Shown here: positions 24,601 to 36,664 of the stretch, in pieces
Layout of the letters: every line of letters begins with the position of its first letter
Position numbering within the stretch: the stretch's first letter is position 1
NCBI GenBank assembly: GCA_018697195.1
Contig: JAGMWU010000059.1
Span: 3,862 to 67,861, forward strand
Reading direction: 5' to 3'
DNA from: Certhia americana
Lineage: Eukaryota; Chordata; Aves; Passeriformes; Certhiidae
DNA: 64,000 nucleotides
Position numbers and translations under genes: made by a program
Notes under the pieces: generated by a model
Told to the model about the DNA's origin: nothing
What the model saw: the letters and a program-made list of their open reading frames with translations, nothing else
The model's database searches: none

Positions 24601-27600
24601 TTCTTTCTGTTCCCCTACTCTTCCCACCCTCTGAACATCTCTCTTCTGCATTTCATGGCTGTAGCATGATCTGTTCAGTAGCAGGCTGTACTCATAAGCT
24701 TTTCTTCTCCCCTGATGCTTTCCAGAGACACACTCCAACTTGGCAGCAGAATGGACTTTTAGGAGTTTGTAAAAGTGCATCATCCCATCCTCTACCCCTC
24801 AATTACAGCCCTTTGCTATTACACAATGTCAGGGACATGGAGAGCCCCAGATTATCACTACTGCTTCTCTCTTGGTGATGCCTCTCAGCTTGGGGCTACT
24901 TACACATTATAAAAAGATACAGCTGATGTGGATTTTTCAGGAAGAGATGCCACCAAAACTTCCCAGCTCCAGGGTGAGGGTTTTGTTACCTCTCTTACGT
25001 GGCGACTGTGAGGAAAGCAGATGGATTTATAGATCTTGTTCTCACTTGAGTGACTGAAGTAGGGTAAAAAAACATGGATTGCCTCTGATATGGTATCACA
25101 AGGGAGTGATTGTGAAGCTTCATTATGAGTCTTCATGCAGCATCCCTCATGCTCTGGTATTATGAGAGTTTGAAAGACCTAATCATTAGCATCCTCAAAC
25201 AAAGAACTCCTCTCTGAACCTGTAAGTGATGGAAGCCAAGCGATTGTCTTCCTCCATGTTAAAAGACAAGAGATCAAATTCATTTCAAATTAGTTTGGAA
25301 TTCAGGAGCTTTAGGAAAACAGTTGTTTTATCTAACACTTTGATTGGTCTATCACAACTGTCCTTCTACGAATCAGTTTTTGCCCAATCCCACTTCTCCA
25401 CTGACATATCCCATCAAAATCCTTTGCTTAAATACTGAGATCAAACATTCAAAGCCACAACCACTCACATCGAGGTTTTTCTCTCCCTTTTTATCCCAAG
25501 GTATTGATCCTTTCAAGGCACATGGGACACTAGTAAGAGCTCAGTGTTGGTGTGCTGTCACCACCCAGAGTCTGCCTGATGTGGGATGACCAGCACAGCT
25601 CCATTATTCCCTCCAGGATGTGGATAATGCAGGCAATGGAGTGAGGAGGATCAAGGGCAGGGGCTCAGACATAGCTGAGAGATTGAGGGACTGATACCTT
25701 AATGTCCACAATGCCCACAGCCCCAGGCTGCTCCCCAACACAGGAATTCTCTTTTTCCCTCCACCTGCTTGTTCAGGTGATGCACCTTGTCCATTATTTT
25801 ATCTTCCTTTTTCTGAACATCTCTCCCAACAGTGCAATTCACACAAGAATCTCCCATCTTCCTTTTCCACCTCTTCCATCTCTCACTTGGTTTGACATTT
25901 GTCTGAGTCACCCTGGGCTTTAGCTCAAAAGGATTCCCTGCACTTTGGTTTCTCTGCTGGGAGGAAATTGTTTTCAATAAATGCACTCTGAGGGTGGAAC
26001 ATCAAAAACCTCACATCATCAAGTCTGATATTAGCTGTGGACTTTGATTTTATTGGCACAGTTTACCTTTCTTCCCATAAATGGGAATTCTATTCATGGC
26101 CACCTCCATTTCTCTCTGGGTAATTCCTGCTTTGGCAGGAGAGCTTCAATCCATCCCAGCATTGCCAAGGACAATGATGGATACTTTTATGCCCCACATT
26201 GTTTTTATCAGCCTCACGTTCATTTCATGTTTCATCCTCAGCAGATGTAGAACTTCTAAATTTTTTGAAACTTCTTCAAAGAATTACCAACATGTCAAAT
26301 TCCCAGTTAGAAAATAATTTCCAGTGCATGGAGACTGCAACAGAATTAATGCAGAGATATCAACTCAAATCAGGAATGGGTTTGCTCTGTACAATACAGG
26401 TGTTCAGTCTATTCTCATATGAAAGTCTGAGGCAGAGAAGTGGAACAATTGTTGTCTCAGTTAACAAAGCAAGCCCAAATGGAGTTACAACAAACATCCC
26501 TCTTTTACAGATCCAGATGGAAAGACAACACTTCACATGAAAATATGTCTGAGACACTGAGAAACAATATTTTAAATAATCAGAAAATGAAGTTTTAAAA
26601 AAGAAAATGCCACATCTATGTTGTCTTCCACGGGCAGGCAGAGGGTATAAGTCCCATAAGATAAATGTGGCCTGGGTGCTTCTCCAGATATGTGATTTAC
26701 AATTGCTTCTGCTCCAAGTTCAGACAATTTGGGGGTCTTATATCCTTCAGAAATCCGTTTCTGAGCTGCAGGAGTTATAGTGGCATCTGATATTGTGAAG
26801 TCAGAGCAGAAGCAAGTGTGTTCCTTCAGCAGAAGTCACTCAGGATTTCTGTGCCCATGTCCAGTCACCCCATCACTGGAAATTTCTTCCTGTCACAAAG
26901 ACAGTGAGAGGCAAGGGATTTGCATTTCCATAAAGCAACTTTAGCAAGACATTCAGTTCTGGTTTAGGTGTTGGGTGGGGGTTCTTTTCTCTAACTGGAA
27001 TGACAGAAATCGCCTAGATAACTGTAGAAACTCTATCACTGTTATCTCTGCTCAAGCCACAGGCTTGTCTTATCTCTCCCACAATACCACACTATGCAGC
27101 TCCTATGAGCTCCCTGTTCCCCCTGTACTGTTCACTCCCTCCCTATATTTTTGCTTTTCAGTATGTCCTGAGGAATCCAATAAAGGCTCCTGCAGGAATT
27201 TGCAGCAACACATTCCTTTTCCATCATCATCTGCACTTTGAGAAAAGCTCTTCTCTTATATATCTCTTCTGACAGAATATGAAACCACAAGTATTTTAAG
27301 CTGAGACAAAGAAGGCAGAGGGCTGTAATCCAACCTGACAGCAACGTTATTAATTGGGGAAGAGGAGGTTGAGCAGAGCAGATTGCTGAGAGATCTAAGA
27401 AATGGCATCTTGTTGGGAGGGGGCTCACAGGTAGTTCTGGGCACTGTGGATGGGCTGCAGAGCCTCTCACCCAGAGGACACACAGCAGTCCCCAAAGGCA
27501 ATGGCAGGAACAGAGATAGGAGACCACACAGGGCTGAAGTGCACCCAGTCCCAGCATCTGCTTTCCTTCAGAGCCTGCTCTGTGCTCTCACTTTGATCCC

Positions 27601-30600
27601 AGGGAAAAGGGGGGCAAGCACTCTTTTCAGAACGTCTTAGAGGGATTTTTACCAGCACAGGGCCCTTTTCCTGGCAGTGCTCAGTGCTCTCCTGGGTGCA
27701 GGTTTGGGATCTGGGTGCAGGTTGAGCCATCGTCGCCTGGGCCATGATCCATGTAGGAGGCGGCTGAGCTGTGCTGAACCCTCAGCGGGGGAGGGGTTAA
27801 ACCCTGCAGCACTGCAGCTGCACATGGACTCACCCTCCACACTCCACATGCCCAAGCACTTGGATAAAACCCACTCCTAAATACTTGTTACAGGTGATGG
27901 AGAAATGAGGGAGTTGCATTCAAGATGTGCTTCCTGGGGACCTGGTGAAGAAGATATTGAAGGATCTGCAGGGTGCTGGCATGACATGGATGGTCTTCAA
28001 CCATGATATTCAAATAATTTGGTTGTGATGTAACCCAAAGCCTTCTTTAAAACTATCTTCTGATTTTAATTACACATTTAATTACAGAAGATTATTTGGG
28101 TCTTCTGCAATATTTGCTGATAATAATTTACTCCAGTCCTATTACCAGTAGGAACAAACTCTGCCATGAATGTCCCTATTAGAGAATAATTCTCTTGCAA
28201 TTCCTTTATCAGTCTCATTTATATTGATTTATAATGAGCAATCTTTATTTTGGGTTTTTAAAACAGAATATGTGCTGTCACTTCATCAAGGGAATGACAG
28301 AAAGTATCATTCATTCCTAGAAAAAAAGCAGCATGTCCATCTGAATTGTTCAAAGTGGGAGATAAATGGCAGACTTGGAAGAAAGAGACTTCCAAGATCT
28401 GTTTATTCTAACAGAGAATGGACGATGTGAGGTAGCAGTTTGCAGCTGAGGCTACACAGATTTATATTCTATCTCCTGTCAGCTTTTCAATCATCTCCTG
28501 GGCATCAGTGAAACCAGCCCATGATTCCACAGGACCTTTTCCCCTCCTCCCCACTCCTCCACTAATCCAAGGTTTATTAAACATCATTTCTAATGACCCC
28601 AAGCTTCCCAGACATCTCCTTTTAACTTCACAGCAGAAAATTACTTGGCCAAGTCAGTATGAAAGTACAGGAGATCTTGTGTGGAACCCAAAGGGACAGG
28701 AAGGAGCTGGGTGTTGCAGATAAAGGCAACTGCACCTTCGCATCACTGGTCTGCAACTCTGGCATCACAGAAGACTGTCAAGTTATTTTATTTCCATTTA
28801 TTAGCAGAGAATTATTTCAATTGATAAGTGAGTCACTCTACATTTACTTCTCTTCATATCAAAGAAACAGAAAATGAAGTACAGAAGAATTAAGTAAGAA
28901 GAACTGCTTCCAGTCACTACAGACTTATTTGGTGTCATGCTTTAGAAACTCTGATTTTCTTACATTTGATTGCTTTTTAAATGACCAAATTCATCCCTTG
29001 GGAAGAGCAATATAGTCAGAGCGGTAACCTGAGCAGTCTGTAAGTGACTGTGTGACAGGTTGTACCTTCTCAGGATCATGAGGACATCACATGGTGGACA
29101 CTGCAGCCAGGCCAGACCAGCCAGAGTTAAACTTCCAGGGGAGATGAGGTTGGAAAGCTGTGCCTGGTTCACAGGCTGGGGCACTGTCCCAGAGCACAGT
29201 GACAGCTGATGGGGTAGGCAATGAGGGTGGTCCTCTTTCCCCTCAGAGTCCCTTCAGTCACTGTGGAAGTTGAGCTTTTTGGAGGTTTACAGGAATTCTT
29301 ATTGAAATCATGGCAATAGTAGACAGCCCAGGATCAAGTGCTCCTACAGTGTTTGTTACTCTTCCCAAGCCCCAGGGTGCTTTTAGGCCAAACTGAATTC
29401 CACCTGCACATAGATGCAGACTGGGACAACATCACTCCTTCAGCTGGAATTCAGACTTATCCTTCAAAACTTCCACAGGAATGCACATGCCCCCACTTAC
29501 TAATGCTGAAGGCAATTGATGTCTGTGTTATGTGAGCATCTGGAGGCCTCCTGTGAGCTAGGGCATCTTTGTCCTGTCTTACCCAAAACAGAGCAGGGCC
29601 TGGAGGAGCAGCCCACAGTCACAAACACATCAACAGCAGATCTCGGGAGGTGCTGTTGGAGTTTTGCCTCAGAGGATATGAGGGTGGCCCATCCTGCTCA
29701 TCCCCAAACCTCTGCCTGGGTTGTCGGGGGCTGAGGCCTGGGGAGGGCATTGGGTTATCTCTGTAAAAGCAGCCCAGTGGGACATGTCACCGTCTGTCTC
29801 ACAGCAATCTCATTTGACCTTGGGCTACAAGCCCCAGACTAAACCTCCTGTTCAAACCTGACCCAGCTCCCTCCACAGCCGAAACGTGAGACCTGCTGCT
29901 GGCAGCTCTGGTTCCTGACGTGTGTCACCCCCTGCAGCAATCCCCCCAAGCCTCCTGGAGCCAGGGTGGGAGCAGAGCCCTCCATCCTCCCAGCACCTGC
30001 ACAGGGAGCAGCTCGGCACAGGGGCGGGAAATGCGCTTAAGGAGATTTTGTTTAAAAAAAGTAAAATGTGCTGGTTTCAGGTGACCTGAGGGTGTTTTTG
30101 GATAGCAGGCAGGGGATCCTTCTCCCCCCTCTCCTAAGTCAGTAACACAAAAGTCACAGACTGGATCAGTACAAGCCACTGATCTTTATTTCCTTTTATT
30201 TCCACGCTGCTGGTCTTGTCTGTCCTGGCCTGTCCTGGCAAACATGGTTGGGAAAGGGTTTTCCACCTCTCCTGCACTTCTGTCCTGGCTCCTGCTCTCC
30301 CTGTGGATCTCTTGTTTCCTTAGCTGGGTGATGCTACAGTTCCTTAGCCAAGAGGAACTTGCTGTTCTTTTTCTCTGTTTCCTTCTCTCCATCTCTAGAC
30401 CTGCAGAATTCAGGGAGTGGATTAAACACCAGGAGAACTTGTCCCAGAACTGGAAGAAAGGAGAACCAAAACAAGCTTGATTTTGGACTGCAGCTGAGGT
30501 CCTCAAAAGGGAACAGGTACCTGTTTTCATCTCCCAGCTCTGACACCAGGTCTCTGATGGGAACAGGAGTGACTGTGTGAGTATTGGCACCAGCCCTGCT

Positions 30601-33600
30601 GACAGCTCCTCTCAGGACAAGCACAACTCCCAAAACCTAGAGAGAAGGACCCTGCAGATGAGTGTGAACCAGAGCTTTGGCCACACCAGGAGCTGGGAGA
30701 CCCCCAAGAGTTCTTTCTTTCTGCACAAGGCCTTTATCCAGCTGCCTGTGTGTGAGATCTGGGCCCTGCCTGCCCTGCTCACCCCAGCCATGCCCCCGTG
30801 CTCCCAAGGTATTTTTGTGCTGGAGTTTGCCTGGGGCAGTGCAATGCCATGAATAACTTCCCTGCTAAAAGCAAGAGGAGATGGAGAAATGGAAGAGGCA
30901 AGTGGGTTTTGGCAAGAGCAGCACAGAGGGAAAGAGAAAGAATCTGGGTTGAGTCGAGGGTGGGGGAGGGAACAGAAACTGGCCCTGGATAGGAGGTACA
31001 AAGGGAGGTAAAGGACATTGGAAGAAAGCCAAATCAGACCAGGCTGCAGGCAAGGAGAAGGTGGAATCAAGGCAACACCAGGGCATGGATTTGTGTCTCT
31101 ACAACAGGATCAGGCAGGATCAGATCCACAGCAGAGCCTTCTGAGGGCCAGCAGGTGACTCAGAAAAAAATATTTAATGGGCAAGAGCCGAATCCAAGAC
31201 CTTATGGACACATTTCAGCAGCATAGGGCTGTCTTGTCCAATTCTCCATCCTGCCAATCCATGGAGTTGTGTCTCCAGATCTACCAGGGCCAGATGGAGA
31301 CCAGGAAAACTCTGCAGAGGAAACACCTGGAGCAGTGGATACAGCTGGGGGGGCAGGGGGGGAGGTGGGATGGGGGACACACAGCAGAGCTGCTCAGCAG
31401 AGTTTTGCATAGCCATCTACAATTTCTCCACGTAAGCACAGGTCTGTCGAGGTACAAAGCAGTGGAAACATGGGAACTCTCATTTCACAGCACATGACAC
31501 TGCACCTGGTGCTGCAGCAAATGCCTTCTGGCTCAGCATGTGCTGGGCCTGGGATCCAACAGCCCAAATCCATTCCCAGATGCTTGCAGGGCTGTAGGGA
31601 TGCAGTTGGCAGCAGATAGAGCAAAGGTGACAAAATCTAAGGGCTGTGTTATACATTCAGCTAAAAGCATCCCTGTGGGCTGAATATCTGCAAGGGTTCT
31701 GCCAGGGCTCTAAAACAGGGCCAGGAGCTGAGCACTTCTAATGTGCTGTTTGGGACCTTTCCCATGGAGTCGTGGGAGTTATTTCTGCATACAAAATGTT
31801 TCACCAACAGATATTGACAACATCATCAAGATCTGGTAGAATTGAGGCATCAAATTCTACAGACCTGATATCTACTAACCAAGACAAAAAGCAGAAGAAT
31901 CTCCAAAATCCTGCACATTCATAACCCTGAGTTAAAAAAGAGCAGAGAAATGTAATTTGAGTGGGAAAATACCTTAGTAGGAAATGAAGATTGTCAGTAA
32001 GTACAGAAAACTTGGGATATGCCTCTATCCATGGACAAAAGTTATACAAAGACTTCAGCAATTTATATTTTGATGGGTAGTTTCTGTCTCATGTAGCTAT
32101 AGATGTCTTATCTATAGCCATTAATATTTTAAGTTGCTGTGTCACAGGGGATGCTGTTAGGAATGGATCGTTCGGCTGGGGCTGGTAGAGATGATCCCTC
32201 CGAACTCACATCCCAGGTTTCTATCAAAGCCTTGGGACAAGGCTGGAAGTCAGAGCCAGACCAGGCCCAGCAAAGCTGGCAGAAGGTTTCATGCATTTCA
32301 AAAATGAGGCCTGGCAGAAACATCTACCCAAAGCCTTTCAGACAAGTGCAAAAGAAAGGCATCAGCAAACACAGCACAGGTTGCAGGGGCCACTGTCCCA
32401 GGCACAGCTGTGGGATTTAAATCTTGTATAAACTGGGAAAAGTTAGAGTGGAGTTCATTTATCCTAAACATTTAATACAAATGTCCTGCCTGGGAGGTGC
32501 CTCCTTCTTTTCCTGGGCTTATTCAGATTTGCAGTTTGAGACACCCAAGGTTAGGCTGGAAGCACTGGAATGGTCACTTCCAGAAAAGTGGAGCCTGGAG
32601 CACACACAGACATGGGGTCAGGGACACGTCCTGGGGCCTGGCTTTGCCACAGCACAAACCAGGGCACAGAAAGGGGTTTTGCAGGAGCAGCACAGGGAGC
32701 ACAGCCGTCCCCCCACGTGTCAGAGCAAACAACCTCAGGTGGTGTTTCAGCAGCCCGGTTGGGAACAGGGACAGTGGTGAGGCCACGTGACAGACAGGTC
32801 ACACTCTGCTGCTGCCTCTGTAGGGAGTGTTGGATTTACACAATAATTTAGATGCAGTTGTGGAGGAGAGGGAAATATTTCTTGACTGGGAATTGCCAGA
32901 GCCCCCCAGTGATGACGTTAAGCAGGACTCTGCTTTGTGCTATTTATGAAATGTTTCCATTGAGCTGCTTGATCCCAAAGCAATGGTACTTTGGTCATCC
33001 ATGGTGCTGCTTAGAACAGGAACCTGCCTGGGAAGACACTGATGTGTCAATAAAAGATATTTAGGGCATTTCCTATTTTTAAGGTGTGATTTAAAAACTA
33101 CCCTGTGTTTTCACATGGACTCACAGAAATGTTTTGATTGCAAGGGACATTAAAAGTCTTTTTGTGTCCAGGGCTCTGCGGCTCTCCTGTGACTTCAAAG
33201 AGCTCCCTGGAGACCCCACTGCCCAGGGAAAAGCTGGCAGGAATGGCTGGGAGCTGCCACAGCGTGTCTGCCCCAACCCAGCACATCTCCCAAAACACAG
33301 GACCCGACCCCGAAGGTCCTGATTTCCTGCACCCAGCAAGGGCAGGGATTTTCAGCATGGCCGCACAAATGAGCAGGGATCCCACTGGCCTGCTTTGCCA
33401 GGAGCTCTTTCCCATGACATTTTAATCCCACTGTGACAGTAACAAGCAGCATGAGGAGGTTTCACTGCACCCACCCAGTGCTCACACTACCCCTTCCACT
33501 CAACACCATGAAGAAAACAAATTCCTCACATCACCATTCTCCCAGGAACAGATGATCTCAGGAAAACTATCCCACTGCTAAGGCTGAGCTGGCCTCTTGT

Positions 33601-35022
33601 GTGCCCAGGCTCTGTGTTGTGACACTGCTGAGGAAGTGTGGGACACCTCCCCATGTTCTGCCACCCAGTTCCCCTCCCTTCCCTCTAGGACCTTTCCCTC
33701 TCACAGCAAGACCTGACATTTCAGTTTTGTGCTCGGACCTAAAGCCCTGATGCCTTTTGGTGCCCTGGAAGGGCTGAGGCAAAAGCCTGGAAGGTCGTGC
33801 TGGAGGTGACACTGGGACAGTTGGGCCCCAGCAGAGAAGCAAACCTGTCTCCCCTCAGCACCTCTTCCTGATCCTTCTAAAGTCCAGCTCGTGTTGGCCT
33901 CGTGCTGTGCCCTGAGCACCCAGGAGGACCTGGAGCCACTGCTGCTTCCCAATCAGGCTGGGTGGGGATTGCTAATGCACCTTGGTGCTGTCTGTCCCAA
34001 AAAATCACTCAAGCCAGCACCCTTCATCCACCCAGGAGGTTCTGTAGGTACCACAGTGGGGCAGGAGAAGCATTACTGGGGATAACTGAGGATACAAAAC
34101 AAGCCCAATGTTCATCCATGAAGCAGTTGAAGGGCTGATACCTGGGACCTCTGTGGCTTCCATGAACCTCCAGGGATGGTAGTGACCCCATTTCAGTAGT
34201 GCTGGTTTGGGAGAGAAGGGACATTCCTGGGGACCCCAGGCTGACCCAAGCCTGAGCTGGGCTGGTGCCTGTAATAGACACACAATGTGACATCTGCTCC
34301 CCTTGGCCTCATCCAGTCCCCAAGAAAATGCCACAGACCCAGTTTAGTCTGTCCAGAGAATTCTACTGCTGCTTTAGCTCTCCAGGGAAGCAGATCTTTC
34401 ATGAACTGCACTACTCAAGCAGGGCAGACCTTAGAAAACAGTGAAAGGTAGAGTAGAGCCTGAAGAGTCAGCGTGGGAAGAGGGTTGGGAGAGGACCTGT
34501 AAGTGTTTTGAAATATTGATCATCCCCAGTGCACTGGGATGCTTTACCCAGGAGAACTCAACCCCTCTGGGGGGCTGTTCCTGACACCCTTTCATTCAGT
34601 ACAGGCCAAAGAGCTGCACAGCCACGTGATGACATTTAGGGCTGGTAACACCCTCTGACAGTCCAGAAGTGAAATTCTGTGCAGAGGATCCAAATGGTGG
34701 TGGGGAAAGAGGGACCAAGTAACAGGATCCCAACCAGAAGGAAAACCACAGTGTGAAGTGGCTCTGGTGTGGCCACAATTGGCAGCTCTGGGCCTGGGCA
34801 CACATTGGCTCTGGATGTGCCCTTAACCACACTCAGCTCAGCCTGGGCATCAGACACAGCCAAGGCCCTTCCTCTGGCCTTGTGGTGAGGAGGTGTCACC
34901 ATGCCATGGTGGCCTGGTGCCAAACCAAGATCTGGAGGAGCTATTTGGGACCACCTGGAAAAGCCACTCTCAGCCACAGCCAGAGCCAGCAGGATCCTGT
35001 GTGCCCAGGAGGAAGGGCAAGC
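21639..35022. other. Long intergenic stretch without recognised gene
   Basis: About 13 kb in which I recognise no exon and no clear CR1 copy. Landmarks are a strongly AT-rich block at 23655-23765, a G-run cluster at 31347-31376 (listed separately) and a diverged 'cacagaaatgttttgattgc' near 33122 that faintly recalls a CR1 terminus. Low repeat density makes it a reasonable place to look for conserved enhancers. Confidence 0.5.
31347..31376 (+). other. Predicted G-quadruplex motif
   Basis: The plus strand has G7, G7, GG, GGG and G5 runs separated by loops of one to three bases. This is a strong textbook G4 pattern and isolated in otherwise ordinary sequence. Function is unknown. Confidence 0.6.
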
Positions 35023-35145
35023 AGCCACTGGTCTGGCACCAGCACAGGTTTGGCCCTGGAACTGGAGAGCCACTGGTCTGGCACTGGAACTGGAGAGCCA
35101 CTGGTCTGGCACCAGCACTGGAGAGCCACTGGTCTGGCACGGTCA
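35023..35145. repeat. 28-bp minisatellite, four copies
   Basis: The core 'gccactggtctggcac' occurs at 35023, 35069, 35097 and 35125, giving spacings of 46, 28 and 28 bp. Between cores lie 'cagcactggaga' or 'tggaactggaga' variants. The copies are nearly identical, so the expansion is recent. It lies about 500 bp beyond the candidate WNT9B poly(A) site. Confidence 0.9.
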
Positions 35146-35681
35146 CTGCAGCAAAGGCCAGTCCATCATCCCTCCCTGCAAAGACTGAGCTGGGGTTCCA
35201 CTATTTCCCTGAATCAACCTCCCCTGGGAGAACCTGCAGAGCACAGGGCACCTTGCAGTCCTGTCTCTGAGGCTCAACAACATCTGCCCCAGTTCCATGA
35301 GCCCAGTTCCTAAGCTGCACAAACTGTCACACCCAAATGAGGCACAGAGGCACCAGACAAAGGGCAGAGCAACCAGGCAAAAGAGCATTGTTTGTTTTGC
35401 TGTTCCAGGAAGGGTGCCACTGACATGTCCTGGATGAGGTTCATCTCACCAAAGTCACATTTCCTCAAGGGAAAAACACCTGAGCTCAGCCCGCCAGGGC
35501 AGCCCTTACGGTTGGGTGGGCAGGAATGGGCATTCCCAGTTATATCCTGCACAGGGTATGGGAAAAGGAGAACTACAGGAATAACATCACTGTGGCTGTG
35601 GAGGAACGGAGTTTTTCAAAGGTACTTCCCAGGGGCGTTCCCTGAAAGGCCGAAATGAACATTCTTAAAAAACAACTGGTA

Positions 35682-35687
35682 TTTATT
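35682..35687 (-). terminator. Candidate distal poly(A) signal AATAAA
   Basis: Minus-strand AATAAA sits in the context GTCAATAAATACCAG, followed within about 15 nt by a U-rich element (TTGTTTTTTAAG). This is the usual arrangement for mammalian and avian cleavage and polyadenylation, and cleavage would fall near 35660-35672. It is the better of the two signals here. Confidence 0.5.
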
Positions 35688-35953
35688 GACTGACAAGAAC
35701 ACAGCAAAGCAGACACTTGTGCAACACTGGACAACACAAATAAACACATTATAATCAAAAGAAATATATAAAAATTAACACAAGGTACAAGCAGGACAGT
35801 AATACAACTTAAACCCCATAGCACCATTTTCTTTCTAGAGGAAATAAAAGAAATATAAATAACACCCATACTTCTTGTCAGACAAGTTGTACATCTTGAG
35901 GTAGACAAAAGTTTTGTATCCCTTAAAGCACAGACTTTTTTCCAAGTGACATC

Positions 35954-35959
35954 TTTATT
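35954..35959 (-). terminator. Candidate proximal poly(A) signal AATAAA
   Basis: Minus-strand AATAAA sits in the context TGTAATAAAGATGTC. It is the first canonical signal met when reading from the WNT9B stop. The downstream sequence is less U/GU-rich than at the site about 270 nt further on, so it may be a weaker alternative site or unused. Confidence 0.35.
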
Positions 35960-36269
35960 ACATTGCTGCAAATCAGCCTCCAGGTCTGACACAAGGTGTA
36001 GAGTGACTTGCAGGAGTGGGGTTTGTTATTCTCCTTGTTGGTGGGTTTGGGTTCCCCATGGCCCTTTTCGTTAATCTAACAAAGTCCCCCCAGCACTGTC
36101 CTGCCCTTCCATCAGAACAACAGCTCCCTGGATAATTCCCCAGGAATTACTGGGGTATAACCATTAGAAGGGGCAGCCTCTTGAGATGAGATTTCTTCCC
36201 AAGCAGGTTCAGCTCCTCACTTGGGGATGGTGGGATCCATAAACATCAGAAATTGTTCAGTAAAACTTT

Positions 36270-36556
36270 TATAGAATCTCAGAATGGTTTGGCTAGGAAG
36301 GGACCATAAAGCTTATCCCATTCCACCGTGTGCCATGGGCAGGGACACCTCCCACTGTCCCAGGTTGCTCCAAGCCCCATCCAACCTGGCCTTGGACACT
36401 ACCAGGGATCCAGGGGCAGCCACAGCTGCTCTGGGCACCCTGTGCCAGGGCCTTCCAACCCTCACAGGAGGAATTCCTTACCAATATCCCATTCATCCCT
36501 GCCCTCTGGCAGTGGGAAGCCATTCCCCCTTTACTTGTCACTCCATGCCCTTGTAA
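36270..36556 (-). mobile_element. CR1 LINE 3' end fragment
   Basis: 'tatagaatctcagaatggtt', 'ggaagggaccataaagctta', 'tgccatgggcagggacacct' and 'ggatccaggggcagccacag' are the reverse complement of the CR1 tail. The element is in minus orientation, the same as WNT9B, and immediately precedes the (GATG)n array. Confidence 0.92.
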
Positions 36557-36561
36557 AAAGA

Positions 36562-36664
36562 GATGGATGGATGGATGGATGGATGGATGGATGGATGGAT
36601 GGATGGATNNNNNNNNNNGATGGATGGATGGATGGATGGATGGATGGATGGATGGATGGATGGA
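36562..36664. repeat. (GATG)n tetranucleotide microsatellite with assembly gap
   Basis: Perfect gatg units lie on both sides of ten N (36609-36618). The gap sits inside the array, so its true length is unresolved. Translation gives meaningless DGWM or PSIH repeats. Confidence 0.97.

Noticed and set aside
33121..33420. Possible CR1 terminus near 33122
   Set aside because: Only a faint resemblance over about 30 bp; too diverged to call.
35023..35145. Regularly spaced repeats resembling a CRISPR array
   Set aside because: Repeats and spacers are all similar, it is a eukaryotic minisatellite, and no cas genes exist.
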